NCBI RefSeq assembly: GCF_003933745.1
Contig: NZ_RSEB01000003.1
Span: 744,001 to 808,000 of the forward strand
Direction: 5' to 3'
From: Glycomyces terrestris
GTDB lineage: Bacteria > Actinomycetota > Actinomycetes > Mycobacteriales > Micromonosporaceae
DNA length: 64,000 bases
Under the pieces are notes generated by a model. The model did no database searches, was not told where the DNA came from, and saw only the letters and a list, made by a program, of their open reading frames with translations. How positions within the stretch are numbered: position 1 is the stretch's first letter; every line of letters starts with the position of its first letter. The translations under genes were made by a program, and so were the position numbers. Below are positions 16,166-24,079 of this stretch, piece after piece.

Positions 16166-16740
16166 ACCAGCCCGGCCGCCAGCAGTAGTTCGAGCCAGCG
16201 GTCGCGGACGACCGCGGGCGTCCCGAGCACTAGCGCGTGCTCCTCGCCCACCGCCCGCGCGACGAGTTCGGCGTAGCGCCACCCCAGGACGAACTCGTCG
16301 AAGAACTCGGCGACGCTCCCCGTGAGCCGTTCGAACGGCGGCCCCTCTCCCGGGTTCTCGTAACGGAACAGGTACTCGTCCGAATCGCAGTAGAAGACCG
16401 AGCCGTCGAGGAGGTCGACGTGAACCACGTCCTCCCATTCGGCGAACGCGATGAACTCGGGGAGTGCGAACCGTAGGGTGCCGATCACCGCCGCGTCGGC
16501 GAACGGGTCGCCTTCCCTCCGGGGCCTCGCGTCCAAGCGCTCCGCCGAGGCGACGACCGCCGGGCGGTCGAACCGGAGGAGGTTCCCGCCGATCGATCGC
16601 AGCGATCCGAACACCTCGCGCATGCCTCCTGGGAGCGGCGGCAGCACCAGCGGCTCCGGCTCGATTTCGATGACGACGCCCCCACCGCTCCGTGCTGCCG
16701 CCGCCTCAAGCGCGCTGAGCTTCTCCAGAACCGATCGCAT
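16162..16740 (-). CDS. Small acidic protein of a toxin operon, possible second immunity protein (SUKH/Smi1-like guess)
   Basis: 192-aa acidic protein of unknown family. A mixed alpha/beta part contains LPEFIAFAEWEDVVHVDL, then YCDSDEYLFRYEN, and ends with a helical tail around FDEFVLGWRYAELV. The combination of an aromatic/acidic beta section and a helical tail recalls SUKH-type immunity proteins, but I cannot confirm it. ATG 16740 is chosen over the longer in-frame reading because GGAG lies just upstream and the longer reading would overlap the preceding gene. It is the last gene of the minus-strand type VII toxin operon, 40 nt after the YwqK-like gene, which makes an accessory immunity role likely. 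Confidence 0.5.
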   Translation of the reverse strand: MRSVLEKLSALEAAAARSGGGVVIEIEPEPLVLPPLPGGMREVFGSLRSIGGNLLRFDRPAVVASAERLDARPRREGDPFADAAVIGTLRFALPEFIAFAEWEDVVHVDLLDGSVFYCDSDEYLFRYENPGEGPPFERLTGSVAEFFDEFVLGWRYAELVARAVGEEHALVLGTPAVVRDRWLELLLAAGLV

Positions 16741-16780
16741 CAGCTCCGTGTCGGGACGACTCGAGTCCACCTCGGCCCGG

Positions 16781-17254
16781 TTAGTGGACGCCGAGCGAGG
16801 CGGCCGCCGACGGTCCCGGCACCGGTGGGAGGTCGTAGACCGTCCGCGTCTTGGCGATCGACTCCTGCTCGGGCGCATCGGAAGGCAGCGCCCACTGCTC
16901 CGTGGCGACGCCGCCGTCGAACGCGACGCGCCAGACGACGGTGCCGCCGTCGTAGGCGACGGCGGCCGCCAGGCTGCCGTCGGGTCGGAACTGCCGCGAC
17001 ACGCCGTGGCGGAACGCCTTGCAGTACCAGTCCTCGACGAGGACCGTCCCGTCCGCGGCGATCGTGCGAGCGGGACCGTGCTGGTAGCCGTCGCGGTAGG
17101 CGATCTCGTCCCGGCCGCCGCCCCGGTTCTCCTCGAAGCCGATCCCGGTGAAGCGCCGGCCCTCGTAGGAGAAGCGCTGATCGCCGTCCACGTCCAGGTC
17201 GTCGTCGGGCACCCTCGGCATCGCCGAGGTGTCCGTCAGCTCTTCCTGTCCCAT
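16781..17254 (-). CDS. YwqK-like MORN-repeat immunity (antitoxin) protein
   Basis: 157-aa acidic protein with MORN-type repeats: DGYQHGPARTIAADG, then CKAFRHGVSRQFRPDGSL, the pattern of YwqK-family antitoxins. In Bacillus subtilis YwqK neutralises the YwqJ deaminase toxin. Here it lies directly downstream of a YwqJ-like deaminase, and its ATG 17254 lies inside the toxin's last codons (19-nt overlap), with GAGGGG as ribosome-binding site. Translation coupled to the toxin gives immunity at the moment the toxin is made. The C-terminal 30 residues are Pro/Ala-rich. Confidence 0.7.
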   Translation of the reverse strand: MGQEELTDTSAMPRVPDDDLDVDGDQRFSYEGRRFTGIGFEENRGGGRDEIAYRDGYQHGPARTIAADGTVLVEDWYCKAFRHGVSRQFRPDGSLAAAVAYDGGTVVWRVAFDGGVATEQWALPSDAPEQESIAKTRTVYDLPPVPGPSAAASLGVH

Positions 17255-17844
17255 CCGTCGATCCCCTCTACGATGCTGCTGCAGTTCGCGCAGCACTCGA
17301 TGAACTCGCCCTTCTTGGAGCCCTTGAGTCTGATGTTATCCACGATGAGATCCTCCGGCTTCGCGTCGGGCCGGTCCTTCAGCGCCTCGTTCCACGCGTA
17401 GACCTCGGAGTGCGACCCCGGCTTGTTCAGGAACTCCGGAGTCGGCACGCGACCGCTCTCGATGTCGGCGTTGCGGGCGTCCAGACGCGCCTGGATCGAC
17501 GGGTGGAGGTCGTCCGGCGGGTCGGCGTGGTTCTGACCGAAGTGGACCTTGCCGGTCTTGCGGTCGAGGATGCCCGACAGGACCGGGCCGCGCTCGCGGT
17601 TCGTCTGGTAGTCGGGGCCGTCCTTGTCCATGATCCGGTCGTAGCGCTCCCGGAGCTGCTGATTGAGCTTCGCGCGGTCGGCGTCGATCGAGTTCGGGTA
17701 GTCGGGGGTCCGGGAGGTGCCCGGGACGTCGGGAGACCGGCCCTTGCCGAACCGGAAGATGTCGGCCCGCTTCAGGATGCGGGAGATCAGGCCGCTGCCG
17801 GCTTCGGAGGCGGCGCGGTTGGCGCGGACGCGTTTCCTAGCCAT
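17236..17844 (-). CDS. YwqJ-like deaminase toxin domain protein
   Basis: 202-aa basic protein. Residues 1-60 are a linker; the C-terminal 110 residues carry the zinc-deaminase pattern: HSE at 145-147 (His zinc ligand, catalytic Glu) and CCANC at 184-188 (Cys185/Cys188 zinc ligands). This matches the YwqJ-like branch of polymorphic deaminase toxins, which attack nucleic acid bases. The ATG overlaps the stop of the upstream carrier gene by 8 nt, with the toxin frame +1 relative to the carrier. In relatives carrier and toxin are usually one polypeptide, so this looks like a split or frameshifted toxin. Its immunity gene follows. Confidence 0.72.
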   Translation of the reverse strand: MARKRVRANRAASEAGSGLISRILKRADIFRFGKGRSPDVPGTSRTPDYPNSIDADRAKLNQQLRERYDRIMDKDGPDYQTNRERGPVLSGILDRKTGKVHFGQNHADPPDDLHPSIQARLDARNADIESGRVPTPEFLNKPGSHSEVYAWNEALKDRPDAKPEDLIVDNIRLKGSKKGEFIECCANCSSIVEGIDGWDRKS

Positions 17845-18331
17845 TGAGCACCATCTCGATCGCCATGCCGATGAGCTGGTCGATGATGATGCCGCTGATG
17901 ATCTTGAAGATCGGGATCTGGGCGAGCGACGCGCCGAAGGTGACGACGGCGGTCGCGATCGCCTGGGCGATCTGGAACGCGAGCAGCACGAGCTGCACGA
18001 TCACCTGGACCTTCAGCGCCAGGATCACGCCGGCCGCGATGGTGAGGCCGATGTTGATGATGTTGCTCGGCTCGGTCGCGTCGGCGAGGTTCCGGACGGC
18101 CGACTCCGCGTCCTCCCATTCGTCGCGGAACGCGTCGATCTCGCGGCCGACGTTGTTCTCGACGAGCGTCCGCGCGGCGGCTTCGAGGTTCTCGATCTTG
18201 CCGGTGATCTGGTCCGCCATGCCGGTCCATTCACCGGCGAGGTTGAAGATCGACTCCTCGTCGGATTCCGGCCAGTCGTACCCGAGCATGCCCAGCAGGC
18301 CGACGAGTTCAGACGGCAGTTGCAGGCCCAA
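17837..18331 (-). CDS. WXG-like type VII secretion carrier protein with hydrophobic helices
   Basis: 164-aa protein resembling the N-terminal trafficking part of actinobacterial type VII polymorphic toxins: LGYDWPESDEES, then a WTG (35-37) helix-turn-helix hairpin, followed by two long hydrophobic stretches (about 90-135 and 142-162) that could be transmembrane or glycine-zipper helices. The start is TTG 18331, supported by a perfect AAGGAGGT 6 nt upstream. It stops after VLNG exactly where relatives would continue into the toxin domain; the next gene encodes that domain in the +1 frame. Confidence 0.65.
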   Translation of the reverse strand: MGLQLPSELVGLLGMLGYDWPESDEESIFNLAGEWTGMADQITGKIENLEAAARTLVENNVGREIDAFRDEWEDAESAVRNLADATEPSNIINIGLTIAAGVILALKVQVIVQLVLLAFQIAQAIATAVVTFGASLAQIPIFKIISGIIIDQLIGMAIEMVLNG

Positions 18332-18364
18332 GGGGGGACCTCCTTGACAGGGGTTGGGGTGCGG

Positions 18365-18691
18365 TCAGCGTTCGATTTCGCCTTGGAGGTCGGTGAAGAT
18401 CTTCGCGATCTCGGCGTCTCCGGTCTCGTGGTCGTCGGCCATGTCGCGGATGCACTGCGCGTAGTCGGCCAGGTCCTCGATGTTCGTGGAGAAGCAGCCG
18501 GTGAGGGCGTCGGTGCACGCCTGATGCGCGATGCCCACCAGCATGCCGATCTCGTCGCCGCCGAAGGCGTCCGCGAACTGCTCCAGCGCGCCGGTGAACT
18601 GGTCCAGAAGGGCCTGGACCTCGTCCTTGGCGGCGTCGAGCTGGTCTGCGGCCTGGCGCATGGACTCGAAGTCGAGCTGGATGTCCGGCAT
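18365..18691 (-). CDS. WXG100-family (EsxA/B-like) small secreted protein
   Basis: 108-aa helical protein with two helices and a central FGGDEIG turn; the canonical W-x-G is not present, as in many WXG100 partners. Three cysteines occur in the second helix. It would be a type VII secretion substrate or co-chaperone pairing with the downstream WXG-like carrier. The ATG lies 1 nt after the YbaB-like stop, with GGAGG upstream. No EccC or other secretion-machine gene is in the window. Confidence 0.65.
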   Translation of the reverse strand: MPDIQLDFESMRQAADQLDAAKDEVQALLDQFTGALEQFADAFGGDEIGMLVGIAHQACTDALTGCFSTNIEDLADYAQCIRDMADDHETGDAEIAKIFTDLQGEIER

Positions 18692-18692
18692 C

Positions 18693-19094
18693 TCACCGTC
18701 CTCCGTGGATCTTGGCCATCACTTCGCTGATGGAGGCGCTCATGGCCTGGAACTGGCGGATCGAGCGGTCCTGGATCTCGGCGACGGTCTCGTTCATGGC
18801 CTCGAGGTCGGGGACGGGCTCGTCGGTGCCGAGGGCTTCGGCGCGCTGGTCGAGGGCCTCGTTGATCATGCGCTTGATCTCGGCGGTGAGGGCCTGGGAG
18901 CCGAAGTGCATGGCGCGGCCGTCCATCTCGAGCTCGTCGACGCGGCCGGCGGGGCTGAGGGTGAGGCGGATGAGGCCGTCGGCGCCTTCGACCGTGACGG
19001 GGTCGATCTGGTGGGACTCAGGGGATTTGACGGCGCTGCTCAAGGTCGCTCGGGCGTCGGCCAGTTGCTGGGCGATCGCGTCCTCTCCGAACAT
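18693..19094 (-). CDS. YbaB/EbfC-family protein
   Basis: 133-aa acidic protein of the YbaB/EbfC type: helical N-terminus, a central three-strand sheet (IRLTLSPAGRVDELEMDGR) and a long C-terminal helical tail with IQDRSIRQFQAM. Members bind DNA or act with WXG100 genes in actinomycete type VII clusters. ATG 19094 was chosen because GGAGG lies 4 nt upstream; a GTG at 19121 lacks one. It is the first gene of the toxin operon. Confidence 0.7.
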   Translation of the reverse strand: MFGEDAIAQQLADARATLSSAVKSPESHQIDPVTVEGADGLIRLTLSPAGRVDELEMDGRAMHFGSQALTAEIKRMINEALDQRAEALGTDEPVPDLEAMNETVAEIQDRSIRQFQAMSASISEVMAKIHGGR

Positions 19095-19224
19095 GGGTCC
19101 TCCATTCGCACTGTGCGACACGAGCGTTACTCATTATATGTGAAACGCGCAACTGCATGGGTTTGTCGCGGTTGCGCACTGGGGCGGCGCCGGTTGTGGA
19201 CGGTGGCCGTTAGGCTTCGGGCGC

Positions 19225-20247
19225 ATGACTGATGCTGACGTGGCGACAGGGGCCGAAGCGCACGCGGAGGCGCCGCGGCGGCCGTGGTGGCGGGCCCGGT
19301 GGCTGCGGGCGCTGTCGTGGACCGGGACCGCGGGGGTCGCCGCGTACACGCTGGTGCGGCTGCTGGGGCTGGAGACCGGGTGGCTGCTGGTGACGACCGT
19401 GGCGTTCGTGCCGTACTTCGCGGTCGCCGCGCTGGTGGCGGCGGGTGTGCAAGCGGCCGTTCGGCATTGGGCCGCGCTCGCGGTGACCGGCGCGGCGGTG
19501 GTGGCGCTCGGGGTGGTGCTGGTGCCGCGGGTCGTGGTGGACGAGCCGGTCGCGGCGGGCGGGGCGGAGTTCACCGTCATGTCCGTGAACCTCTATGTGG
19601 GGCAGACGGATCTGGAGAAGGTCGTCGCACTCGTCGAGGAGCGGCGGCCGGACCTGCTGAGCGTCCAGGAGCTCACGCCGGGCGCGGCCGAGCGGCTCGC
19701 CGAGCTGGGCCTGGAGGAGCTGCTGCCGCACGCGATCCTGGAGCCCGACGAGCTGGCGGTTGGGACCGGCGTGTACTCCGCGCACCCGCTCGCGCGGATC
19801 GAGACGGTCGGGCGGGACGGGATCTTCTACCAGATCGGGGCCGAGGTCGACCTCGGCGGCGAGGCGCTGCGGTTCATGGCCGTGCACACCGCCGCGCCCG
19901 CGTCGCCCGAGCGGATCCCGTTGTGGGAGGAGGACTTCGAGGACCTGCCGCGGCCTGACGGCGGCGCGCCGTGGGTGCTCGTCGGGGACTTCAACGCGAC
20001 CCTCGACCACGACAACATGCGCGGCCTCCTCGCCGACGGCTACGTCGACGCCGCCGAGGCCATGGGCGACGGGCTCCAGCCGACCTGGCAGCCGACCGAG
20101 GGGTACCTGGACGGGCTCGTGAAGATCCCGGCCGTCACGCTCGACCACGTCGTCGCCGAGGAGGGCGTCGCCGTCCTCGACTGGGAGGTCCTGGAGAAGG
20201 ACGGCAGCGACCACGCCCCGGTCCTGGCCCGGCTCCGGCTGCCGTGA
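19225..20247 (+). CDS. Membrane-anchored endonuclease/exonuclease/phosphatase (EEP) family protein
   Basis: 340-aa protein. Three hydrophobic helices (about 28-50, 52-75 and 80-100) precede an extracytoplasmic EEP domain from about 115. EEP motifs are complete: the strand MSVNL, VQEL (metal Glu), GDFNAT (about 253-258), DHVV and the C-terminal SDHAPV (catalytic Asp-His). Related proteins are secreted or membrane-bound phosphodiesterases of unknown target. The ATG 19225 follows TAGGCT by 8 nt, suggesting a leaderless message. Confidence 0.83.
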   Translation: MTDADVATGAEAHAEAPRRPWWRARWLRALSWTGTAGVAAYTLVRLLGLETGWLLVTTVAFVPYFAVAALVAAGVQAAVRHWAALAVTGAAVVALGVVLVPRVVVDEPVAAGGAEFTVMSVNLYVGQTDLEKVVALVEERRPDLLSVQELTPGAAERLAELGLEELLPHAILEPDELAVGTGVYSAHPLARIETVGRDGIFYQIGAEVDLGGEALRFMAVHTAAPASPERIPLWEEDFEDLPRPDGGAPWVLVGDFNATLDHDNMRGLLADGYVDAAEAMGDGLQPTWQPTEGYLDGLVKIPAVTLDHVVAEEGVAVLDWEVLEKDGSDHAPVLARLRLP

Positions 20248-20248
20248 A

Positions 20249-20266
20249 CCTGAAGCGGATTTCAGG
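20249..20266. repeat. Inverted repeat CCTGAA-N6-TTCAGG
   Basis: 18-bp inverted repeat immediately after the EEP stop. Its CCTGAAGCGGA part recurs, as the complement, in the array upstream of kup. It may be an operator or a short terminator. Confidence 0.35.
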
Positions 20267-20291
20267 GTTGCGATGAATCCTGTCGGGGGTC

Positions 20292-20309
20292 GTCGTCATA
20301 GTTGACGAC
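20292..20309. promoter_or_regulatory. Palindromic operator-like site GTCGTCA-TAGT-TGACGAC
   Basis: Perfect 7-bp arms around a 4-nt centre, 30 nt before the DHFR-like gene. A TTGACG in its right arm could be the -35. The regulator is unknown. Confidence 0.45.
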
Positions 20310-20338
20310 AAGCCACTGCTGAACTGAAAGGCCACGTC

Positions 20339-20905
20339 ATGCGCCAGATCATCGTCACCGCGTTCGTCTCCCTCGACGGCGTCATGGAGGCCCCCGGCGG
20401 CGAGCCCGGGTACCGGAACACCGGCTGGACCTTCAAGGACATCGAGTTCCTGCCCGAGGCGTACGAGATCAAGGACCGCGAGCAGGAGGAGGCCGGGGCG
20501 CTGCTGCTCGGGCGCGTCTCCTACGAGGCGTTCGCGCCGGTGTGGCCGAAGATGACCGAGGAGTTCGCCGGCTACAACTCGAAGCCGCGCTACGTCGTCT
20601 CCACCACCCTGAAGGAGCAGGACGAGCGCTGGCCGGCCACCATCCTGCGCTCCCTCGACGAGGTCGCCGCGCTCAAGGAGACCGAGGGCGGGCCCCTGTC
20701 CGTGCACGGCAGCGCCACCCTCGGGCACGCGCTCGCCGACGCCGGGCTCGTCGACCGTTACCACCTGCTGGTCTTCCCCAAGCTCCTCGGCGCCGGGAAG
20801 CGCCTGTTCAGCGACGCCGACAAGGACGCCGTGCAGCTCGACCTCGCCGAGCACGAGGTCTACCGCAACGGCATCCAGAAGCAGGTCTTCGACGTCGTCC
20901 GGTAA
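20339..20905 (+). CDS. Dihydrofolate-reductase/RibD C-terminal family protein
   Basis: 188-aa protein of the RibD C-terminal (DHFR-like) family: it starts IIVTAFVSLDGVMEAPGGE, has LLLGRVSYEAFAP (about 56-68), and the loop VHGSATLGHALADAGLVD followed by FPKLLGAGKRLF. These are NADPH-fold proteins usually of unknown substrate and are distinct from true folate reductases. ATG 20339 follows GAAAGG. A palindromic site lies just upstream. Confidence 0.85.
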   Translation: MRQIIVTAFVSLDGVMEAPGGEPGYRNTGWTFKDIEFLPEAYEIKDREQEEAGALLLGRVSYEAFAPVWPKMTEEFAGYNSKPRYVVSTTLKEQDERWPATILRSLDEVAALKETEGGPLSVHGSATLGHALADAGLVDRYHLLVFPKLLGAGKRLFSDADKDAVQLDLAEHEVYRNGIQKQVFDVVR

Positions 20906-20944
20906 GGGGCGGCCCTCGGGCCGAGGCCACTTACTTCGGCCCAG

Positions 20945-20967
20945 GCCGCCGGTGCCGCACCGGCGGC
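20945..20967 (+). terminator. Terminator of the DHFR-like gene
   Basis: Perfect 10-bp stem GCCGCCGGTG / CACCGGCGGC with a 3-nt loop, 40 nt after the stop. Confidence 0.7.
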
Positions 20968-20991
20968 TTCGCCGCACGGGCCGGAACCCGT

Positions 20992-21262
20992 CCGGCGCTC
21001 GCTGAGCGCTCCGCCCTACTTTCCGGTCGTGTCTTCCTCAAGGACCGACCGGTGGCTTCTGAGACGTGCGTTCGCGGTCGTCACCCGCGCGCTACCGCCC
21101 GGCCGCGTCCTACGTAGGGCCGGCCGTCGGCCTCTGCGGTATGCGCTCGCGGTCGTCACCCGCGCGCTACCGCCCGGCCCCGTCCTTCCATGGGGCCGGT
21201 CGCTCGCCGCCGCGACATGCGCTCGCGGCCGCCACCCGCGCACTACTGCCCGGTCGCGTCCT
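20992..21262 (-). repeat. Four tandem copies of a ~75-bp unit derived from the end of the GNAT gene
   Basis: Three strong 45-bp cores at 21067-21111, 21142-21186 and 21218-21262 (spacing 75 and 76) plus a diverged copy at about 20992-21040. The last copy is the 3' end of the minus-strand GNAT gene. Each copy keeps an in-register TAG preceded by D-x-x-G-x codons (DATGQ, DAAGR, DGAGR, DTTGK). No other gene is seen here. Confidence 0.75.
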
Positions 21263-21779
21263 TCGGGAGGGCCAGCCGCTCGATCGGGTAGGCCCGGCCC
21301 GCGAGTTCGAACTCGTCGCGTTCGCCGTCCGGCGTGAAGCCGTACCGCTCGTAGAAGCGGCGGCCCACCTGGTTGCCGACCAGCTCCCACACCCGGATCG
21401 GGAGCATGCCCTCCTCGGTGAGCCACTTCTGGGCTTCGCGCATGAGCGCGCGGCCGGCCCCGCGGCCCCAGTGGTCAGGGTGGACGTAGATCGCCCACAC
21501 CTCCCCGGGGACGCCGGGCCCGGCCTCCTCCTCGGTCGACTCGCGGCGGTCCCAGCCCACCGTCGCGAAGCCGATCACGTTGGGGCCCTTCTCCGCTACC
21601 AGGGTGATGGCGTGCGCGCGCCGGTGGGAGAGGCCGCGCACGAAGCCGTCCGAAGGCTCGTCGGAGAGGCCGGCCAGCACCTCGTCGGCGACGATGCCCG
21701 CGTAGGCAGCGCGCCAGGAGGCGTTCTTCAGTTGCATGATCTCGTCTGCGTCTGCGGGGCCGCCGGTTCGGATCCTCAT
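21243..21779 (-). CDS. GNAT-family N-acetyltransferase
   Basis: 178-aa acetyltransferase. It begins MRIRTGGPADADEI, has the beta-4/acetyl-CoA loop WAIYVHPDHWGRGAGRALM (about 101-119) and the C-terminal RRFYERYGF segment. Substrate unknown. ATG 21779 is preferred over the 9-codon longer reading by family alignment. The gene's last codons and stop are repeated in tandem downstream. Confidence 0.85.
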   Translation of the reverse strand: MRIRTGGPADADEIMQLKNASWRAAYAGIVADEVLAGLSDEPSDGFVRGLSHRRAHAITLVAEKGPNVIGFATVGWDRRESTEEEAGPGVPGEVWAIYVHPDHWGRGAGRALMREAQKWLTEEGMLPIRVWELVGNQVGRRFYERYGFTPDGERDEFELAGRAYPIERLALPKDATGQ

Positions 21780-21866
21780 GTCTACCAACCGTGCCCGAAG
21801 GTCCACAAGAAAGCAACCACTCAGGGTGCCGTAATTGCGACCGCAACCCGTTCGTGCAAGAAACGT

Positions 21867-22847
21867 CTAGGCGACGACCGGCTCCAGGAGCCGCAGCTCG
21901 CGGGCCGTGGCATCCACGGAGGCCAAGGCGCCGATCGGCATCGGCAGATTGGGGCCGGTATGTCCGAAGTCGACTCCGGCGAGGACCGGGAAGTCGTAGT
22001 CGGCGAGCACGTCGAGCACCACGTCGCGCACCAAGACGGGGTGGAACTCGGACCCGGCCGGGAGGTCGACGTCGAGCGGGATGCCGACGACCATCGCCCC
22101 GACCCGGTCGAACACGCCGCACATGCGCAGGACGTGCAGCTGGTTCCACACGTGCCCGAGGTTGCGGCCCACGTCCTCCCAGAAGAAGACCGCGCCGTCC
22201 CAGGTCTCGGGCGCGAGCCGGTACGGCGACGCCTGCACGTTGATGAGCCGGTCGAGCAGGCCGCCGACGAGCCGGCCGGTCGCCCGGCCCGGTCTCCAGG
22301 TCTCCCAGGCGTTCTCGGCCGGAAGCGACACCTCCGCGAGCTCGCCGGTGAGGAGACCGCGCAGGAGGTCGCGGACGACGCGGCGGCGCTCGGGGGTCGC
22401 GTCGGGCCAGGCGCCGTCGCCGATGCCGCTCGCGAGGTCGGTGTGCATGCCGACCAGGCCGGTCTGCGAGTGGAACGCCAGGTGGAGCGCGGAGAGGTCG
22501 CTGTAGCCGAGGAGCGGCTTCGGGTCGCGGCGGATCGCGTCGTAGTCGATGCGGTCGAGGTAGGCCGTGGTGGCGTTCCCGCCGGTGAACGCGACGATCG
22601 CGCGCACCTCCGGGTCGTTCAGCAGCGCGTTCAGCTCGGCGGCCTGGGCCTCGGGCGGCGCGGCGCGCCAGAAGCGGTTGCCGCCCGCCGCGACCAGGGG
22701 CGTGACCTGCACCCGGAACCCCATGCCTTCCAAGGCCGCGACGCCCGAGTCGAGCTCGGACCGCCACTGCGGCAGGCACGGGCCCGACAGGGCCGCGACG
22801 GCGACGGTGTCGCCGGGGTTGAGGCGCTTGGGCCGCAAGGGTTCCAT
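21867..22847 (-). CDS. S66-family LD-carboxypeptidase / microcin C immunity (MccF)-like peptidase
   Basis: 326-aa serine peptidase. The nucleophile is Ser116 in GYSDLSALH; the glutamate in FFWEDVGR (about 222) and the histidine in VDFGHTGPN (about 300) complete a Ser-Glu-His triad. LdcA enzymes remove the terminal D-Ala of tetrapeptides during murein recycling; MccF relatives cleave aminoacyl-nucleotide antibiotics. The FTGGNAT segment resembles the MccF branch more, but this is not decisive. The ATG has GGAAGG 9 nt upstream. Confidence 0.85.
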   Translation of the reverse strand: MEPLRPKRLNPGDTVAVAALSGPCLPQWRSELDSGVAALEGMGFRVQVTPLVAAGGNRFWRAAPPEAQAAELNALLNDPEVRAIVAFTGGNATTAYLDRIDYDAIRRDPKPLLGYSDLSALHLAFHSQTGLVGMHTDLASGIGDGAWPDATPERRRVVRDLLRGLLTGELAEVSLPAENAWETWRPGRATGRLVGGLLDRLINVQASPYRLAPETWDGAVFFWEDVGRNLGHVWNQLHVLRMCGVFDRVGAMVVGIPLDVDLPAGSEFHPVLVRDVVLDVLADYDFPVLAGVDFGHTGPNLPMPIGALASVDATARELRLLEPVVA

Positions 22848-22930
22848 GTGGTGCTGCCTTCCGGGGACGGTTCAGGGCCGGGACCAGCCTAGCGGCGGTC
22901 CCGGCCCGGTGCGATCCCAGGTTGCAAGCG

Positions 22931-23983
22931 CTATCGGATTGCGGGCTCGATCGCGTCGGCCCGCTTGCGGGCCCGGGCGGCGGTGAGCGCGATGCCCGCG
23001 GCGGCGACGAGGACGGAGGCGGCGTACGCGGCGAGGCTGGCGGCGTCGGGGGCGGTGAACGCCTGGCCGCGGACGGCCTGCCAGCCGGCGGTCGCGAAGA
23101 CCCCGAGGTAGCCGACGGCGCTCCAGCGGACGATCGCGGCGCGGACCCGGTCGTCGCGCAGCCACAGGCGGCGGGCGGCGAGGAGGCCGAGGAGCATCGC
23201 GAGGCCGATGAGGACCTGGATGCCGTGCAGGCCGATGAAGTGCGCGACCCGCATGTCGCCGCCGGTGGTGGACCAGCCGGTGAGGAACATGCCGTTGCCG
23301 TCGAGGTCGCCGACGCCGTGGCCGGCGTTGAGCGGGACCTCGTTCCCGTTGGCGTCCAACTGGGTGCGCTCGCCCTGGCCGCCGATGGTGACGATGAAGA
23401 ACGCGGCGAACATGCCGAGGCTCGACAGGAGCAGGCCCCAGCGGATCACGGCGGTGACGGCGCGGTCGCCGATGCGCTGGAACAGGACCAGGACCGCGAT
23501 CACCAGGTTCGCGAGGAACATGACGGGCACGAACTGGAACGCCATCTGCACGACCTGGTTGAACGGGTCGTCGGAGGCGTTGAAGTGACTGTAGGTGCCC
23601 ATCGCGGCCGCGGCCACGATGACGCCGACCTCGGCGGCGCTGATCACGGCGAACACGGTGCCGAAGACCCAGCCGGTGCGGCGCAGCTTCGTCATATGCG
23701 ACAGGAGCCAGGCGAGGGTGAGGCAGTAGGTGAAGAAGGAGAAGCCGAACTTGAAGGACTTGACCCAGACGTCCTCGCCGAGGATCTCGCGGTCGTCGAA
23801 GGGCATCGCGACGAGCGAGGCGAGGGCGATGACGCCGCAGGCGATCCCGAGGACGAGGAGCGGGCGGTGCCAGCGGCGGCCGCCGCTGGTGAGGGCGAGC
23901 CCGGCGTCGGCGGCGCGGGCGGCGGCGGACCGGGCGGCCGCGTGGCGGGCCTGGGGGCGGGTGATGACCGGGGCAGTGCTCAT
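22931..23983 (-). CDS. Multi-pass membrane protein of unknown function
   Basis: 350-aa integral membrane protein with about eight hydrophobic helices. A short extracytoplasmic loop after helix 5 contains GGQGERTQLDANGNEVPLN, and FIGLHGIQVLIGLAM follows. I do not recognise the family. The ATG 23983 lies 7 nt after the minus-strand -10 TACCGT (23991-23996), giving a leaderless message. The longer open frame upstream has no translation signal. It is divergent from a truncated phosphatase. Confidence 0.7.
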   Translation of the reverse strand: MSTAPVITRPQARHAAARSAAARAADAGLALTSGGRRWHRPLLVLGIACGVIALASLVAMPFDDREILGEDVWVKSFKFGFSFFTYCLTLAWLLSHMTKLRRTGWVFGTVFAVISAAEVGVIVAAAAMGTYSHFNASDDPFNQVVQMAFQFVPVMFLANLVIAVLVLFQRIGDRAVTAVIRWGLLLSSLGMFAAFFIVTIGGQGERTQLDANGNEVPLNAGHGVGDLDGNGMFLTGWSTTGGDMRVAHFIGLHGIQVLIGLAMLLGLLAARRLWLRDDRVRAAIVRWSAVGYLGVFATAGWQAVRGQAFTAPDAASLAAYAASVLVAAAGIALTAARARKRADAIEPAIR

Positions 23984-24079
23984 GGGAACGACGGTATTTC
24001 CGATCCGGTTGCGCCACACTGACGCACACCGCCGAATAAGAGGTGGGGCCTGCCTTACCCGGGCCGGTACGCTGCGGCG

